Shown in pieces: positions 17,331-26,205 of a stretch of DNA of 64,000 nucleotides (position 1 is its first letter; each line of letters opens with the position of its first letter). The DNA lies in NCBI RefSeq assembly GCF_021606685.1, contig NZ_WKCB01000006.1, positions 1-64,000 of the forward strand, read 5' to 3'. This stretch comes from Pseudomonas syringae (GTDB lineage: Bacteria > Pseudomonadota > Gammaproteobacteria > Pseudomonadales > Pseudomonadaceae). The notes under the pieces are model-generated. The model worked only from the letters and a program-made list of their open reading frames with translations. It did not search any database and had not been told where the DNA came from. The position numbers were made by a program, and so were the translations under genes.

Positions 17331-18197
17331 TTGAACCTGTTGCAACATATCGCCCAGTCGCGCCACCTGTTACGCAAATCGGAACTCAAGGTTGCCGATC
17401 ACGTGCTGCTTGACCCTGCGGCTGTGATGCACAGTTCCATGGCCGACCTGGCCCACAGCGTGGGCATCAGTGAGCCGACCATCGTGCGCTTCTGCCGCGC
17501 CATCGGTTGCTCCGGGTTCCAGGATTTGAAACTCAAGCTGGCACAGAGCCTGGCCGCCGGTGCCAGCTTCGGCCAGTTTGCGATCCACGAAGACGACTCT
17601 GTCGCCGACTACAGCCTGAAAATCTTCGACACCACCCTGCACACCTTGATGGAAGTGCGCGAGAAGCTCGACCCGGTGGAGCTGCAAAAAGCCGTGACGG
17701 CCATGTCCCAGGCCCAGCGCGTCGAGTTCTACGGCTTCGGTGCCTCCGGTGCAGTGGCGGCGGATGCCCAGCACAAATTCTTCCGGTTGCTGCTCACGGC
17801 GGCGGCCTACAGCGACCCGCATATGCAAGCGATGTCGGCGGTGACCTTGAAGCCCACCGACGTGGCGATCTGCATTTCCCAGTCGGGCCGTTCCAAAGAC
17901 CTGCTGATCACCGCCAACCTGGTGCGTGAAAGTGGCGCGACCCTGATCACCTTGTGCCCGAGCCAGACGCCGTTGGCGGAACTGTCCACGGTCAACCTGG
18001 CGATCGACGTGCACGAAGACACCGAGATCTACACGCCGCTGACCTCGCGTATTGCTCACCTGGTGGTGATCGACGTGCTGGCGATGGGCGTGGCCATGGC
18101 GCGCGGGCCGAGCCTGGTCAACCACCTCAAGAGTGTTAAACGCAGCTTGCGCAGCCTGCGTCTCTCGCCCAAATCGGTCAAAGCCCTCGACGACTGA
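17331..18197 (+). CDS. rccR: RpiR/HexR-family regulator, RccR-like
   Basis: A 288-residue regulator. The N-terminal RpiR helix-turn-helix spans about 1-77 (VADHVLLDPAAVMHSSMADLAHSVGISEPTIVRFCRAIG) and the SIS sugar-phosphate domain about 125-255 (YGFGASGAVAADAQHKFFRLL; CISQSGRSKDLL). RccR is the paralogue of HexR that senses KDPG in pseudomonads and controls pyruvate/glyoxylate-shunt genes. Its location next to pycR-pycA-pycB and the TGTAGT-type palindrome at 17268-17286 support RccR rather than HexR, which sits beside zwf. Translation begins at TTG 17331, an unusual start, with no better ATG nearby. The spacer AAGAGTCCTGCCCT offers a weak ribosome site. Confidence 0.83.
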   Translation: MNLLQHIAQSRHLLRKSELKVADHVLLDPAAVMHSSMADLAHSVGISEPTIVRFCRAIGCSGFQDLKLKLAQSLAAGASFGQFAIHEDDSVADYSLKIFDTTLHTLMEVREKLDPVELQKAVTAMSQAQRVEFYGFGASGAVAADAQHKFFRLLLTAAAYSDPHMQAMSAVTLKPTDVAICISQSGRSKDLLITANLVRESGATLITLCPSQTPLAELSTVNLAIDVHEDTEIYTPLTSRIAHLVVIDVLAMGVAMARGPSLVNHLKSVKRSLRSLRLSPKSVKALDD

Positions 18198-18220
18198 CTA
18201 CAGTCCAAACCCATTCCAAA

Positions 18221-18310
18221 TGTGGGAGGGGGCTTGCCCCCGATTGCAGTGTGTCAGTCACTGAATGTTTTGGCTGATACACCGCTATCGGGGGCAAGCC
18301 CCCTCCCACA
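18221..18310. repeat. REPIN (gggggcttgcccc type)
   Basis: tgtgggagggggcttgcccc and its inverted copy flank a 40-50 bp loop. Arms extend to aaatg...cattt. Confidence 0.92.
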
Positions 18311-18412
18311 TTTGCATCTCCTGTGTGCCCAGAATCTTCACCAGGCTGTCATCGCCGTGTCATCCCCCAAGCCCATCCTGAACTCCCCCGTACTCGCATT
18401 GGGAGACTCCAA

Positions 18413-18610
18413 ATGGCCCGGCACTTTGAAGACAGCAACAGCTCCGTCAAGACCCGTCGTCAGCAGGAAGACCAACGCCGCATGGCGTTTCGTCGTGCAA
18501 TCGAAGATCGCTGTGACGAGCGCCAACTGCTGCAAAGCATCAGTGACTACCCGGAACTCCACTGGCAGGCACCCGTGGCTGCCCAGCGAAACGTTCAGCC
18601 AACGCGCTGA
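18413..18610 (+). CDS. Small conserved basic protein, PA3496-like
   Basis: A 65-residue, highly charged protein starting MARHFEDSNSSVKTRRQQED and containing RRMAFRRAIED and ISDYPEL. This pattern is seen in a family of 55-65-residue Pseudomonas proteins of uncertain envelope-related role (PA3496-like, from memory). GGGAG lies 8-12 nt upstream of the ATG. It converges with the LysR gene and their 3' ends overlap by 71 bp (18540-18610). No transmembrane segment or signal is visible. It precedes no operon partner. Confidence 0.7.
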   Translation: MARHFEDSNSSVKTRRQQEDQRRMAFRRAIEDRCDERQLLQSISDYPELHWQAPVAAQRNVQPTR

Positions 18611-19499
18611 TCTGTAGCCGCTCACTGCGAATAAAGCCCAGGAACGCATGGGCCACCGGTGACAGGCGCTTGGCCTTGGCCTGCACCAGGCACCAGCTGC
18701 GGTACAGCGGCAGTTCCTCCACCGGCAGCTCCTTGAGCCCGCCGGTGGCCAGTTCCATGTTGACCGCATGGCGCGTCAGCAAGGCCACGCCCAGGCCCGC
18801 GCACACGCATTCACGCTGCGCCTCGGCCGAGGCCACTTCCACCGTCTGGGTGAAGTGCACGCGTTTCTCCTTGAAGTACTCCTCACACGCCAGCCGCGTG
18901 CCGGAACCCGGCTCACGCAGCAGCAGCGTGTAAGGCTCCAGGTCCTGCAGGCGCAGCGGCCCTTGCAGGCTCAATGGATGGTCGGGCGGCGCCACGGCGA
19001 CGATCGGGTTGTTGAGGAACGGCAAGAACTCCAGGCCCATGTCCTGGGGCACCATGGACATGATCACCAAGTCGTCGCGGTTGTCCGACAGCCTGCGAAT
19101 CACCTGCGCGCGGTTGACCACGGTCAGGTGCAACTGCACCTCCGGGTGCTGGCGCTTGAAGGCGGCAAACAGGTGCGGCACGAAGTATTTGGCGCTGGAT
19201 TCGATCGCCAGCTTCAACTGGCCTTGCAGCGAACCTTGCATGTCCGACAGCTGCATATCGAGGTTTTCCAGGCGCCCGAAAATATCCCGGCTGGCCCGTT
19301 GCAGGGCTTCGGCAGCCTCGGTCATGTAGAGCTTTTTGCCGACGTAATCGAACAATGGCTGGCCGATCAGCTCTTCCAGCTGGCGAATTTGTAGGCTAAC
19401 GGCCGGCTGTGTGAGGGACATTTCCTCGGCTGCACGGCTGTAAGAGCGCAAATCACAGACTTCATTGAAAATCTGCAACTGACGCAATGTCATACGCAT
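18540..19499 (-). CDS. pycR: LysR-family regulator beside pyruvate carboxylase genes (PycR-like)
   Basis: A 319-residue LysR-type regulator. The winged HTH spans residues 1-65 (LRQLQIFNEVCDLRSYSRAAEEMSLTQPAVSLQIRQLEE) and the effector domain about 90-295 (QGQLKLAIESSAKYFVPHLF; REPGSGTRLACEEYF). The sequence is nearest the CbbR branch. It is divergent from pycA, and the P. aeruginosa orthologue in this place (PA5437) has been called PycR. A TATAAG-N6-CTTATA repeat in the shared promoter region is a candidate site. ATG at 19499 or 19493 is possible; a TTG lies at 19514. The last ~24 codons lie over the opposite small gene. Confidence 0.85.
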   Translation of the reverse strand: MRMTLRQLQIFNEVCDLRSYSRAAEEMSLTQPAVSLQIRQLEELIGQPLFDYVGKKLYMTEAAEALQRASRDIFGRLENLDMQLSDMQGSLQGQLKLAIESSAKYFVPHLFAAFKRQHPEVQLHLTVVNRAQVIRRLSDNRDDLVIMSMVPQDMGLEFLPFLNNPIVAVAPPDHPLSLQGPLRLQDLEPYTLLLREPGSGTRLACEEYFKEKRVHFTQTVEVASAEAQRECVCAGLGVALLTRHAVNMELATGGLKELPVEELPLYRSWCLVQAKAKRLSPVAHAFLGFIRSERLQISALAERFAGQPRVPASGVPGSH

Positions 19500-19550
19500 C
19501 AATGACTTACGCAATATTTAAGCCCTTTCTTCCGAGACCGTTCGGCCAAC

Positions 19551-19568
19551 TATAAGTCTTTGCTTATA
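19551..19568. promoter_or_regulatory. Candidate LysR operator in the pycR-pycA intergenic region
   Basis: tataag-tctttg-cttata is a perfect 6-bp inverted repeat with a 6-bp spacer, 52 nt upstream of pycR and 143 nt upstream of pycA. It has the partial dyad usual for LysR sites but no exact T-N11-A. Confidence 0.5.
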
Positions 19569-19710
19569 CACAACCCAATTATTATTGATTTTTGTTAATC
19601 CCTGCTGAGGCTTAGTGTGTGTCTCGCGACTGTCATGAAACATTTGGTCACGCGCCGACCCGGGTCTAGCGGGTCGAAAAACGCAGCAATCGGCTCAAGG
19701 GAATTTCCAA

Positions 19711-21126
19711 GTGATAAAAAAGATCCTGATCGCCAACCGTGGTGAAATTGCCGTACGAATCGTGCGTGCCTGCGCCGAGATGGGCATTCGCTCGGTCGCG
19801 GTCTATTCCGATGCCGACCGCCATGCGTTGCACGTCAAACGTGCCGACGAAGCTCACAGCATTGGCGCCGAGCCCCTGGCCGGTTACCTGAATCCGCGCA
19901 AGCTGGTGAACCTGGCCGTGGAAACCGGTTGTGATGCACTGCACCCCGGTTACGGCTTCCTGTCGGAAAACGCCGAACTGGCGGACATCTGCGCCGAACG
20001 GGGGATCAAGTTCATTGGCCCCTCCGCTGAAGTCATCCGCCGCATGGGCGACAAGACCGAAGCGCGCCGCAGCATGATCAAGGCCGGTGTGCCGGTTACC
20101 CCTGGCACCGAAGGTAACGTCGCGGATATCCACGAAGCCCTGACCGAGGGCGACCGCATCGGTTACCCGGTGATGCTCAAGGCCACCTCCGGTGGTGGCG
20201 GTCGCGGTATCCGCCGCTGCAACAGCCGTGAAGAACTCGAACAAGCCTTCCCCCGTGTGATTTCCGAAGCCACCAAGGCTTTCGGGTCGGCGGAAGTGTT
20301 CCTGGAAAAATGCATCGTCAATCCCAAGCACATCGAAGCGCAGATCCTCGGTGACAGCTTTGGCAACGTGGTGCATCTGTTCGAGCGCGATTGCTCGATC
20401 CAGCGGCGTAACCAGAAGCTCATCGAAATCGCGCCAAGCCCGCAGCTGACGCCTGAGCAGCGCGCCTACATCGGCGACCTGTCGGTGCGCGCCGCCAAGG
20501 CCGTAGGCTACGAGAACGCTGGCACCGTGGAGTTCCTGCTCGCCGAGGGCGAGGTGTACTTCATGGAAATGAACACGCGGGTGCAGGTGGAACACACCAT
20601 CACCGAAGAAATCACCGGCATCGATATCGTTCGCGAGCAGATCCGCATCGCGTCCGGTCTGCCGCTGTCGGTGAAACAGGAAGACATCCAGCACCGTGGT
20701 TTCGCGTTGCAGTTCCGCATCAACGCCGAAGATCCGAAGAACAACTTCCTCCCCAGCTTCGGCAAGATCACCCGTTACTACGCACCCGGCGGTCCCGGCG
20801 TGCGCACCGACACGGCGATCTACACCGGCTACACCATTCCGCCGTACTACGACTCCATGTGCCTGAAACTGGTGGTGTGGGCGTTGACCTGGGAAGAAGC
20901 CATGGACCGTGGCCTGCGAGCCCTGGATGACATGCGCCTGCAGGGCGTGAAGACCACCGCCGCCTACTACCAGGAAATCCTGCGCAACCCGGAATTCCGC
21001 AGTGGCCAGTTCAACACCAGTTTTGTGGAAAGCCACCCTGAGCTGACCAACTACTCGATCAAGCGCAAACCCGAAGAGCTGGCCCTGGCCATCGCCGCCG
21101 CCATCGCCGCCCACGCAGGCCTGTGA
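19711..21126 (+). CDS. pycA: Pyruvate carboxylase subunit A (biotin carboxylase)
   Basis: A 471-residue ATP-grasp biotin carboxylase that charges the biotin of the B subunit with CO2. The N-terminal IKKILIANRGEIAVRIVRAC is diagnostic. The ATP-grasp Gly-rich loop is KATSGGGGRGIRR (about 154-166). Further along are EAQILGD, FLEKCIVNPKHIE, FMEMNTRVQVEHTITEEITG and the C-terminal YDSMCLKLVVW. Translation starts at GTG 19711 with CAAGGGA upstream. Its stop is 11 nt before pycB. This two-subunit (alpha4beta4) enzyme makes oxaloacetate from pyruvate, replenishing the TCA cycle. Confidence 0.95.
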   Translation: MIKKILIANRGEIAVRIVRACAEMGIRSVAVYSDADRHALHVKRADEAHSIGAEPLAGYLNPRKLVNLAVETGCDALHPGYGFLSENAELADICAERGIKFIGPSAEVIRRMGDKTEARRSMIKAGVPVTPGTEGNVADIHEALTEGDRIGYPVMLKATSGGGGRGIRRCNSREELEQAFPRVISEATKAFGSAEVFLEKCIVNPKHIEAQILGDSFGNVVHLFERDCSIQRRNQKLIEIAPSPQLTPEQRAYIGDLSVRAAKAVGYENAGTVEFLLAEGEVYFMEMNTRVQVEHTITEEITGIDIVREQIRIASGLPLSVKQEDIQHRGFALQFRINAEDPKNNFLPSFGKITRYYAPGGPGVRTDTAIYTGYTIPPYYDSMCLKLVVWALTWEEAMDRGLRALDDMRLQGVKTTAAYYQEILRNPEFRSGQFNTSFVESHPELTNYSIKRKPEELALAIAAAIAAHAGL

Positions 21127-21137
21127 GGAATACAACA

Positions 21138-22946
21138 ATGACTAAGAAGATTTTCGTAACCGACACCATCCTGCGCGACGCCCACCAATCGTTGCTGGCG
21201 ACCCGCATGCGCACCGATGACATGCTGCCGATCTGCGACAAGCTCGACAAAGTCGGTTACTGGTCCCTGGAAGTCTGGGGCGGCGCGACCTTCGACGCCT
21301 GTGTACGCTTCCTCAAAGAAGACCCGTGGGAGCGGCTGCGCAAACTGCGCGCCGCGTTGCCTAACACGCGTCTGCAAATGCTGCTGCGCGGCCAGAACCT
21401 GCTGGGCTACCGCCACTACAGTGACGACGTAGTCAAGGCGTTCGTCGCCAAGGCCGCCGTGAATGGCATCGACGTGTTCCGCATCTTCGACGCCATGAAC
21501 GACGTGCGTAACCTGCGCGTGGCCATCGAAGCGGTGAAAGCCGCCGGCAAGCACGCCCAAGGCACCATCGCCTACACCACCAGCCCGGTGCACACCGTCG
21601 AGGCCTTCGTGGCCCAGGCCAAGCAGCTGGAATCCATGGGCTGCGACTCGATCGCGATCAAGGACATGGCCGGCCTGCTGACCCCCTACGCCACTGGCGA
21701 ACTGGTCAAGGCACTGAAGGCCGAGCAGAGCCTGCCGATCTTTATCCACTCCCACGACACGGCGGGCTTGGCCGCGATGTGCCAACTCAAGGCCATCGAA
21801 AACGGTGCCGACCACATCGACACTGCTATCTCCAGCTTCGCCTGGGGCACCAGCCACCCAGGCACCGAGTCGATGGTCGCGGCCCTTAAAGGCAGCGAAT
21901 TCGACACTGGCCTGAGCCTGGAACTGCTGCAAGAGATTGGCCTGTACTTCTACGCGGTGCGTAAGAAGTACCACCAGTTCGAAAGCGAATTCACTGCCGT
22001 CGACACCCGTGTGCAAGTCAACCAGGTACCGGGCGGGATGATTTCCAACCTGGCCAACCAGCTCAAAGAGCAGGGCGCCCTCAACCGCATGAGCGAAGTG
22101 CTGGCCGAGATCCCGCGTGTGCGTGAAGACCTCGGCTTCCCGCCGCTGGTGACCCCGACCTCGCAGATCGTCGGCACCCAGGCGTTCTTCAACGTGCTGG
22201 CTGGTGAGCGCTACAAGACCATCACCAACGAGGTGAAGCTCTACCTGCAAGGCGGCTACGGCAAAGCCCCGGGCACCGTGAACGAGAAACTGCGTCGCCA
22301 GGCCATCGGCAGCGAAGAGGTGATCGACGTACGCCCGGCCGACCTGCTCAAGCCGGAAATGACCAAGCTGCGTGGCGAAATCGGCGCGCTGGCCAAGTCT
22401 GAAGAAGACGTGCTGACCTACGCGATGTTCCCGGACATCGGGCGCAAGTTTCTTGAAGAACGCGACGCCGGCACCCTGGCCCCTGAAGTGCTGTTGCCGA
22501 TCCCGGAAGCCGGCGGCGTGGCGCGTGCCGGTGGCGAAGGTGTACCGACCGAGTTCGTCATCGACGTGCACGGCGAAAGCTACCGCGTGGACATCACCGG
22601 TGTCGGCGTGAAAGCCGAAGGCAAGCGCCACTTCTACTTGTCCATCGACGGCATGCCCGAAGAAGTGGTGTTCGAACCGCTCAACGAGTTCGTCAGTGGC
22701 GGCAGCAGCAATCGCAAGCACGCCACCGCGCCGGGCCATGTCAGCACGGCGATGCCGGGCAATATCGTCGACGTGCTGGTCAAGGAAGGCGACGTGGTCA
22801 AGGCCGGCCAGGCCGTGCTGATCACCGAAGCCATGAAGATGGAAACCGAAGTGCAGGCAGCTATTGCCGGCAAGGTCACCGCCGTTCACGTGGCCAAGGG
22901 CGACCGGGTCAACCCGGGTGAAATCCTGATTGAAATCGAAGGCTGA
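21138..22946 (+). CDS. pycB: Pyruvate carboxylase subunit B (carboxyltransferase plus biotin carrier)
   Basis: A 602-residue protein, also annotated oadA in many genomes. The DRE-TIM carboxyltransferase domain occupies about 1-300 (FVTDTILRDAHQSLLATRMR; GGATFDACVRFL; AIKDMAGLL; IHSHDTAGLA). The conserved PYC/OAD domain lies at about 315-480. The biotinyl/lipoyl domain, about 530-600, carries the biotin-accepting Lys in EAMKMETEV. There are no membrane partners of a sodium pump nearby, and the pycA neighbour argues for pyruvate carboxylase rather than oxaloacetate decarboxylase. GAGGA lies 9 nt before ATG 21138. A terminator follows. Confidence 0.95.
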   Translation: MTKKIFVTDTILRDAHQSLLATRMRTDDMLPICDKLDKVGYWSLEVWGGATFDACVRFLKEDPWERLRKLRAALPNTRLQMLLRGQNLLGYRHYSDDVVKAFVAKAAVNGIDVFRIFDAMNDVRNLRVAIEAVKAAGKHAQGTIAYTTSPVHTVEAFVAQAKQLESMGCDSIAIKDMAGLLTPYATGELVKALKAEQSLPIFIHSHDTAGLAAMCQLKAIENGADHIDTAISSFAWGTSHPGTESMVAALKGSEFDTGLSLELLQEIGLYFYAVRKKYHQFESEFTAVDTRVQVNQVPGGMISNLANQLKEQGALNRMSEVLAEIPRVREDLGFPPLVTPTSQIVGTQAFFNVLAGERYKTITNEVKLYLQGGYGKAPGTVNEKLRRQAIGSEEVIDVRPADLLKPEMTKLRGEIGALAKSEEDVLTYAMFPDIGRKFLEERDAGTLAPEVLLPIPEAGGVARAGGEGVPTEFVIDVHGESYRVDITGVGVKAEGKRHFYLSIDGMPEEVVFEPLNEFVSGGSSNRKHATAPGHVSTAMPGNIVDVLVKEGDVVKAGQAVLITEAMKMETEVQAAIAGKVTAVHVAKGDRVNPGEILIEIEG

Positions 22947-22974
22947 TACAGCCTTCGACACTACCGCTTAATCC

Positions 22975-23003
22975 TCGGGGGGGCAGGTGCCCCCCTTTTT
23001 TTT
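22975..23003 (+). terminator. Rho-independent terminator after pycB
   Basis: gggggggcaggtgcccccc forms a GC-rich hairpin followed by eight T. It also separates pycB from the convergent autotransporter gene. Confidence 0.93.
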
Positions 23004-23016
23004 CGCCTGCGATAAA

Positions 23017-24345
23017 TCAGAAGGCCAGGGTCCATTGGCCCGTCAGGCCCTGGTTGCGGCTGTAGCTGCCGACCTCGGCGGTGTAGGCCAGGCCCAGGCT
23101 GTGTTGCGATGACAGCGCCAGCTCCAGCCCGCTTTGCACGGCCAGTCTGTCACGGTCCAGGGCGGTGCCTTGGATGCGGAAGTCACTGTTGAAGCCCGGC
23201 CTTTGCACCCAGGCAGAGGATTGGCGCACGCTGCCGTTGACCTCGCCATAGAGGTGCTTCCAGCTGGCGCTCAGCTGCGGTTTGAGGGCCATACTGCTAC
23301 CCAGTTCAAACACGCTGGCCAGGCGCAGACCCAAGCTGCTGCTGAGGTTTTGCTGGGTCTGAGCGCCCACGTTCAGCGCGGCATGCCCGCCTTTTTCGGT
23401 GTAGCGATCGCGGTGATAACGCTGGTAACCGACACTGGCAAACGGTTCGACACTGAAATAGCCCGAGTCCAACCGGTAGCCCAGTTCGGCGAACGCGTTC
23501 TGGCTGTTGGCGTTGTATTGACCGGTTGGCTGTTCGCGGTAATCCGTCCCATCGAGTGCCACGCTGCGTTTGTTTTGACCGACATGGTTGCTGTGGCTTG
23601 CCCCGAGGCGCAGCCCCAGCGGCCCATCCTGGCGCACGGCGTAGGCGCCCAGATGCCAGCTGTCCAGCCCGCCCTTGAAGCGTGCGGCGCTCAGGTCACT
23701 GGTGGACTTGGCTGCCATCACACCGACCCGCCAGGCCGGGTCTATCGCCCAGTCGCTGCCCAGCATCAAACCCTGAGTGCGGTGCTGCAGGCTCATGCTG
23801 CCGCGCTGCCCTTCAAGTTCGCCGGTGTTGCCCAGCACCTGGAACCAGGCGCGGCCACCGCCGGTGTCATCACCCAGGGCTGTGTGGTCGCTCAACTGGC
23901 GCGTGGCCGCCAGCAGGGTGTCGTTGATCGGCTGCATGCTGTTTTGGGTGGCGGTGCCAAGGTTGGCGTGCTGGCTGCCCGCCAGTTGCTCGAGGACCGC
24001 GCCCAGGCGCCCAGGCGTTAGCGTGCTCAAGTCCCGGCCGATCGTTTCAAGCCGGTGTTCCTCACTTTTTTCGAGCACCCCGGAATTCAGGAGGGTATTC
24101 ACGGCGTGATCCAGTACGCCGGCGACCTGCCGGCCGTTATGGGTGGTTGCGTGGTCGGCGAAATAGAAGTCGGCGGCGGAGACCGGCTCGGCGAGTGTGG
24201 AGGGTTGCTGGCGGGTTGGCTCGTTCAGGGGCGCTGACGTGAGCCACTCGTCGGTGGGTTCCATGTCGCCGCGCGCCTGGGCCAATGGGATGCTGGCTGC
24301 GCCCAGTGCGAGGGCGAGTAAAAGTCGATGTGGTGTAGATGGCAT
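23017..24345 (-). CDS. Autotransporter-type outer-membrane barrel with minimal passenger
   Basis: A 442-residue protein. The signal peptide is residues 1-24 (LLLALALGAASIPLAQA). A helical stretch at about 50-165 (VAGVLDHAVNTLLNSGVL; LTPGRLGAVLEQLAGSQHANL) corresponds to the linker that precedes autotransporter barrels. The beta-barrel of about 270 residues begins RAWFQVLGNTGELEGQRG and ends TGQWTLAF, with a C-terminal Phe for BAM recognition. There is no repeat-rich passenger or protease/lipase catalytic region. It may be a passenger-less barrel or a remnant. No frameshift or upstream passenger ORF is evident in the flanking permease region. Confidence 0.85.
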   Translation of the reverse strand: MPSTPHRLLLALALGAASIPLAQARGDMEPTDEWLTSAPLNEPTRQQPSTLAEPVSAADFYFADHATTHNGRQVAGVLDHAVNTLLNSGVLEKSEEHRLETIGRDLSTLTPGRLGAVLEQLAGSQHANLGTATQNSMQPINDTLLAATRQLSDHTALGDDTGGGRAWFQVLGNTGELEGQRGSMSLQHRTQGLMLGSDWAIDPAWRVGVMAAKSTSDLSAARFKGGLDSWHLGAYAVRQDGPLGLRLGASHSNHVGQNKRSVALDGTDYREQPTGQYNANSQNAFAELGYRLDSGYFSVEPFASVGYQRYHRDRYTEKGGHAALNVGAQTQQNLSSSLGLRLASVFELGSSMALKPQLSASWKHLYGEVNGSVRQSSAWVQRPGFNSDFRIQGTALDRDRLAVQSGLELALSSQHSLGLAYTAEVGSYSRNQGLTGQWTLAF

Positions 24346-24470
24346 ACGGTCCCAACCTCTGTGATATGAGGCCGGGAATGTAGGTGAGGCACGGGGGGAT
24401 AACTGTCAGGGCAGGCATCCCTTGCGCGCGGGACATGTCTCTAGTCTTGAGCGATTAGCACTCAGGCCGA

Positions 24471-25274
24471 TTATCCGCGGCGCACATAGCCCTTGCCGTA
24501 GTGACGCTCCATGCGCGCCTGGATCAGTTCCAGTCCGATGGACATGACCCAGTAAATGATCGCCGCGGTGGTCAGCATCTCGATGTAGCGGTAGCTGGAG
24601 CGGCCATACGACTGGGCGAGGAACATCACCTCCCAGACGCCCATCACCGAGATCAGCGAAGAGTCCTTGAGCATGGAGATGAATTGGTTGGTGGTCGGCG
24701 GAATGATGGTGCGCATCGCCTGGGGCAGCGTGACGTGCCAGAAGATCGCGCGGTCGCGCATGCCCAGGGCCATGGCGGCCTCCCGCTGGCCATGTGGCAC
24801 GCCGAGGATACCGGCGCGGAAAATCTCGCTGAGGTAGGCCCCATAGTTCAGGGACAAGGCGATGATCCCGGCGGCGATGGCGCCAGGCACAATCCCGAGC
24901 TGGGGCAAGCCCAGGTAGATCAACAGGATCTGGATCAGCAGCGGCGTGCCGCGAAAGAATGAGGCGTAGAACGTGGCGATGCCGAACGCCACGGCGCTTT
25001 TGGACAAGCGCGCCAGTGCCGTGACAAACCCCAGCAGCGACGATGCCAGGATCGAGCACAGGCACAGGAACAGGGTCAGCGCTGCCCCCTGCAAAAAGCC
25101 GTTGGGCGCCAGGTGCAGGCCGACGAGGTTGGGCAGCTTGTCGAGGATGATCGAGAACTTGAGGTCAAAGCTCAGGAAGAACCCGGCAAACAGACAGAGC
25201 ATCGCTGCCCAGGTCAGGTACAAGCGTGTGCGAAAGCCCAGCAGTGGTCGCGCAGGTTTTGGAAAAACACTCAT
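24471..25274 (-). CDS. Polar amino-acid-type ABC transporter permease
   Basis: A 267-residue inner-membrane permease with about five helices. The HisM/GlnP-type domain includes GTPLLIQILLIYLG and the EAA loop EAAMALGMRDRAIFWHVTLPQAMRTIIPP (residues about 160-190). Its start ATG overlaps the TGA of the binding-protein gene (ATGA), so the two are co-translated. An ATPase gene, normally the third member, is not next to it or elsewhere in this window. The start at 25274 is fixed by that overlap. Confidence 0.88.
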   Translation of the reverse strand: MSVFPKPARPLLGFRTRLYLTWAAMLCLFAGFFLSFDLKFSIILDKLPNLVGLHLAPNGFLQGAALTLFLCLCSILASSLLGFVTALARLSKSAVAFGIATFYASFFRGTPLLIQILLIYLGLPQLGIVPGAIAAGIIALSLNYGAYLSEIFRAGILGVPHGQREAAMALGMRDRAIFWHVTLPQAMRTIIPPTTNQFISMLKDSSLISVMGVWEVMFLAQSYGRSSYRYIEMLTTAAIIYWVMSIGLELIQARMERHYGKGYVRRG

Positions 25275-26092
25275 TGGCTGATGTCGGCACCGATCCATTT
25301 TTGCGAAAGTTTGCTCAAGGTGCCGTCCTGTTTCAACTGCGCAAACACCTCACGGACTTTGGCGTCCCACTGCGCATCGCCTTTTTCGATGGCCACTGAG
25401 TTGGGTTCGGCGTACAGCGGTTCACCGGCCAGCTTGAAGCGCTTGTCCTGGTTCAGGCGCGGTTGTGCGGTAACCAGGTTGGTGAGGATCGCATCCAGGC
25501 GCACCCCGGCACCCAGGCCCAGGTCCTGGAAGGCCACGTTATCGGTATCGTAGGGCGCGATCTGTACGTCTTCGAACGGGTATTGCAGTTGCTTGTCTTC
25601 GGCGCCTTCAATCACCAGGTTCTTGTTCAGGTAGCTTTCATAACTGGAGGCGCTGGTGAGGCCGACTTTCTTGCCGCTCAGGTCCTTGGCGCCGTGAATG
25701 CGATCATCCTTGGCGTTGACCACGATCACGGCCGGGGAAGCGTAGTACTCCACCGGGAAATCAAACACTTGGGCGCGGGCCTTGCTCGGGGTCATGGAGC
25801 AGATGCAGATGTCGTAGCGGCCACTCCAGCGGCCGGCGGCAATCACGTCCCAGGACGGGGTCTCCAGGCGCAGTTTTACGCCGAGTTTGTCTGCCACGGC
25901 CTTGGCCACATCCACGTCAAAGCCGTCGAGTTGGTTCTGCTCGTTCAGAAACGAGAACGGCGGGTAGCTTTCCATCAACACGCCCACCAGCTCTTTCTTC
26001 TGTTCGATCCGGTCCAGGGTGGCGCCGCCGAAGGCTTGAGTGGAGGCAGCCAGAATCGTCAGGCCCAAGGCCAGCAGCGGTTTAAGTTTCAA
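25271..26092 (-). CDS. Periplasmic solute-binding protein, amino-acid type (SBP_bac_3)
   Basis: A 273-residue protein with a Sec signal (LLALGLTILAASTQAFG). The SBP_bac_3 signature is present: KKELVGVLMESYPPFSFLNE, then GFDVDVAKAVADKLGVKL, with CSMTPSKARAQVFDF near residue 100. The gene precedes the permease and is divergent from a homocysteine S-methyltransferase gene 114 nt away. A substrate such as S-methylmethionine or a related sulfur amino acid is a fair inference from that neighbour, but binding-pocket residues cannot establish it. Confidence 0.87.
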   Translation of the reverse strand: MKLKPLLALGLTILAASTQAFGGATLDRIEQKKELVGVLMESYPPFSFLNEQNQLDGFDVDVAKAVADKLGVKLRLETPSWDVIAAGRWSGRYDICICSMTPSKARAQVFDFPVEYYASPAVIVVNAKDDRIHGAKDLSGKKVGLTSASSYESYLNKNLVIEGAEDKQLQYPFEDVQIAPYDTDNVAFQDLGLGAGVRLDAILTNLVTAQPRLNQDKRFKLAGEPLYAEPNSVAIEKGDAQWDAKVREVFAQLKQDGTLSKLSQKWIGADISQ

Positions 26093-26180
26093 GGACGGAC
26101 ACCTTTATAAAAAAGAGTTGATATGTAGGAAATTGAACGTATTAAATAGTTATAAGAACGACTCTCATAGTGAGTTATTT

Positions 26181-26194
26181 TCATAAGCTTATGA
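26181..26194. promoter_or_regulatory. Perfect 14-bp palindrome between transporter and methyltransferase genes
   Basis: tcataagcttatga is self-complementary and sits 12 nt before ATG 26206, in an A+T-rich divergent promoter region. A second small dyad, ctca-tag-tgag, is at 26164-26174. Candidate operator. Confidence 0.4.
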
Positions 26195-26205
26195 GTAAAA
26201 GGCAT

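Noticed and set aside
21138..22946. Oxaloacetate decarboxylase alpha subunit of a sodium pump
   Set aside because: No oadB/oadG membrane subunits nearby and a biotin carboxylase gene directly upstream, which fits pyruvate carboxylase.
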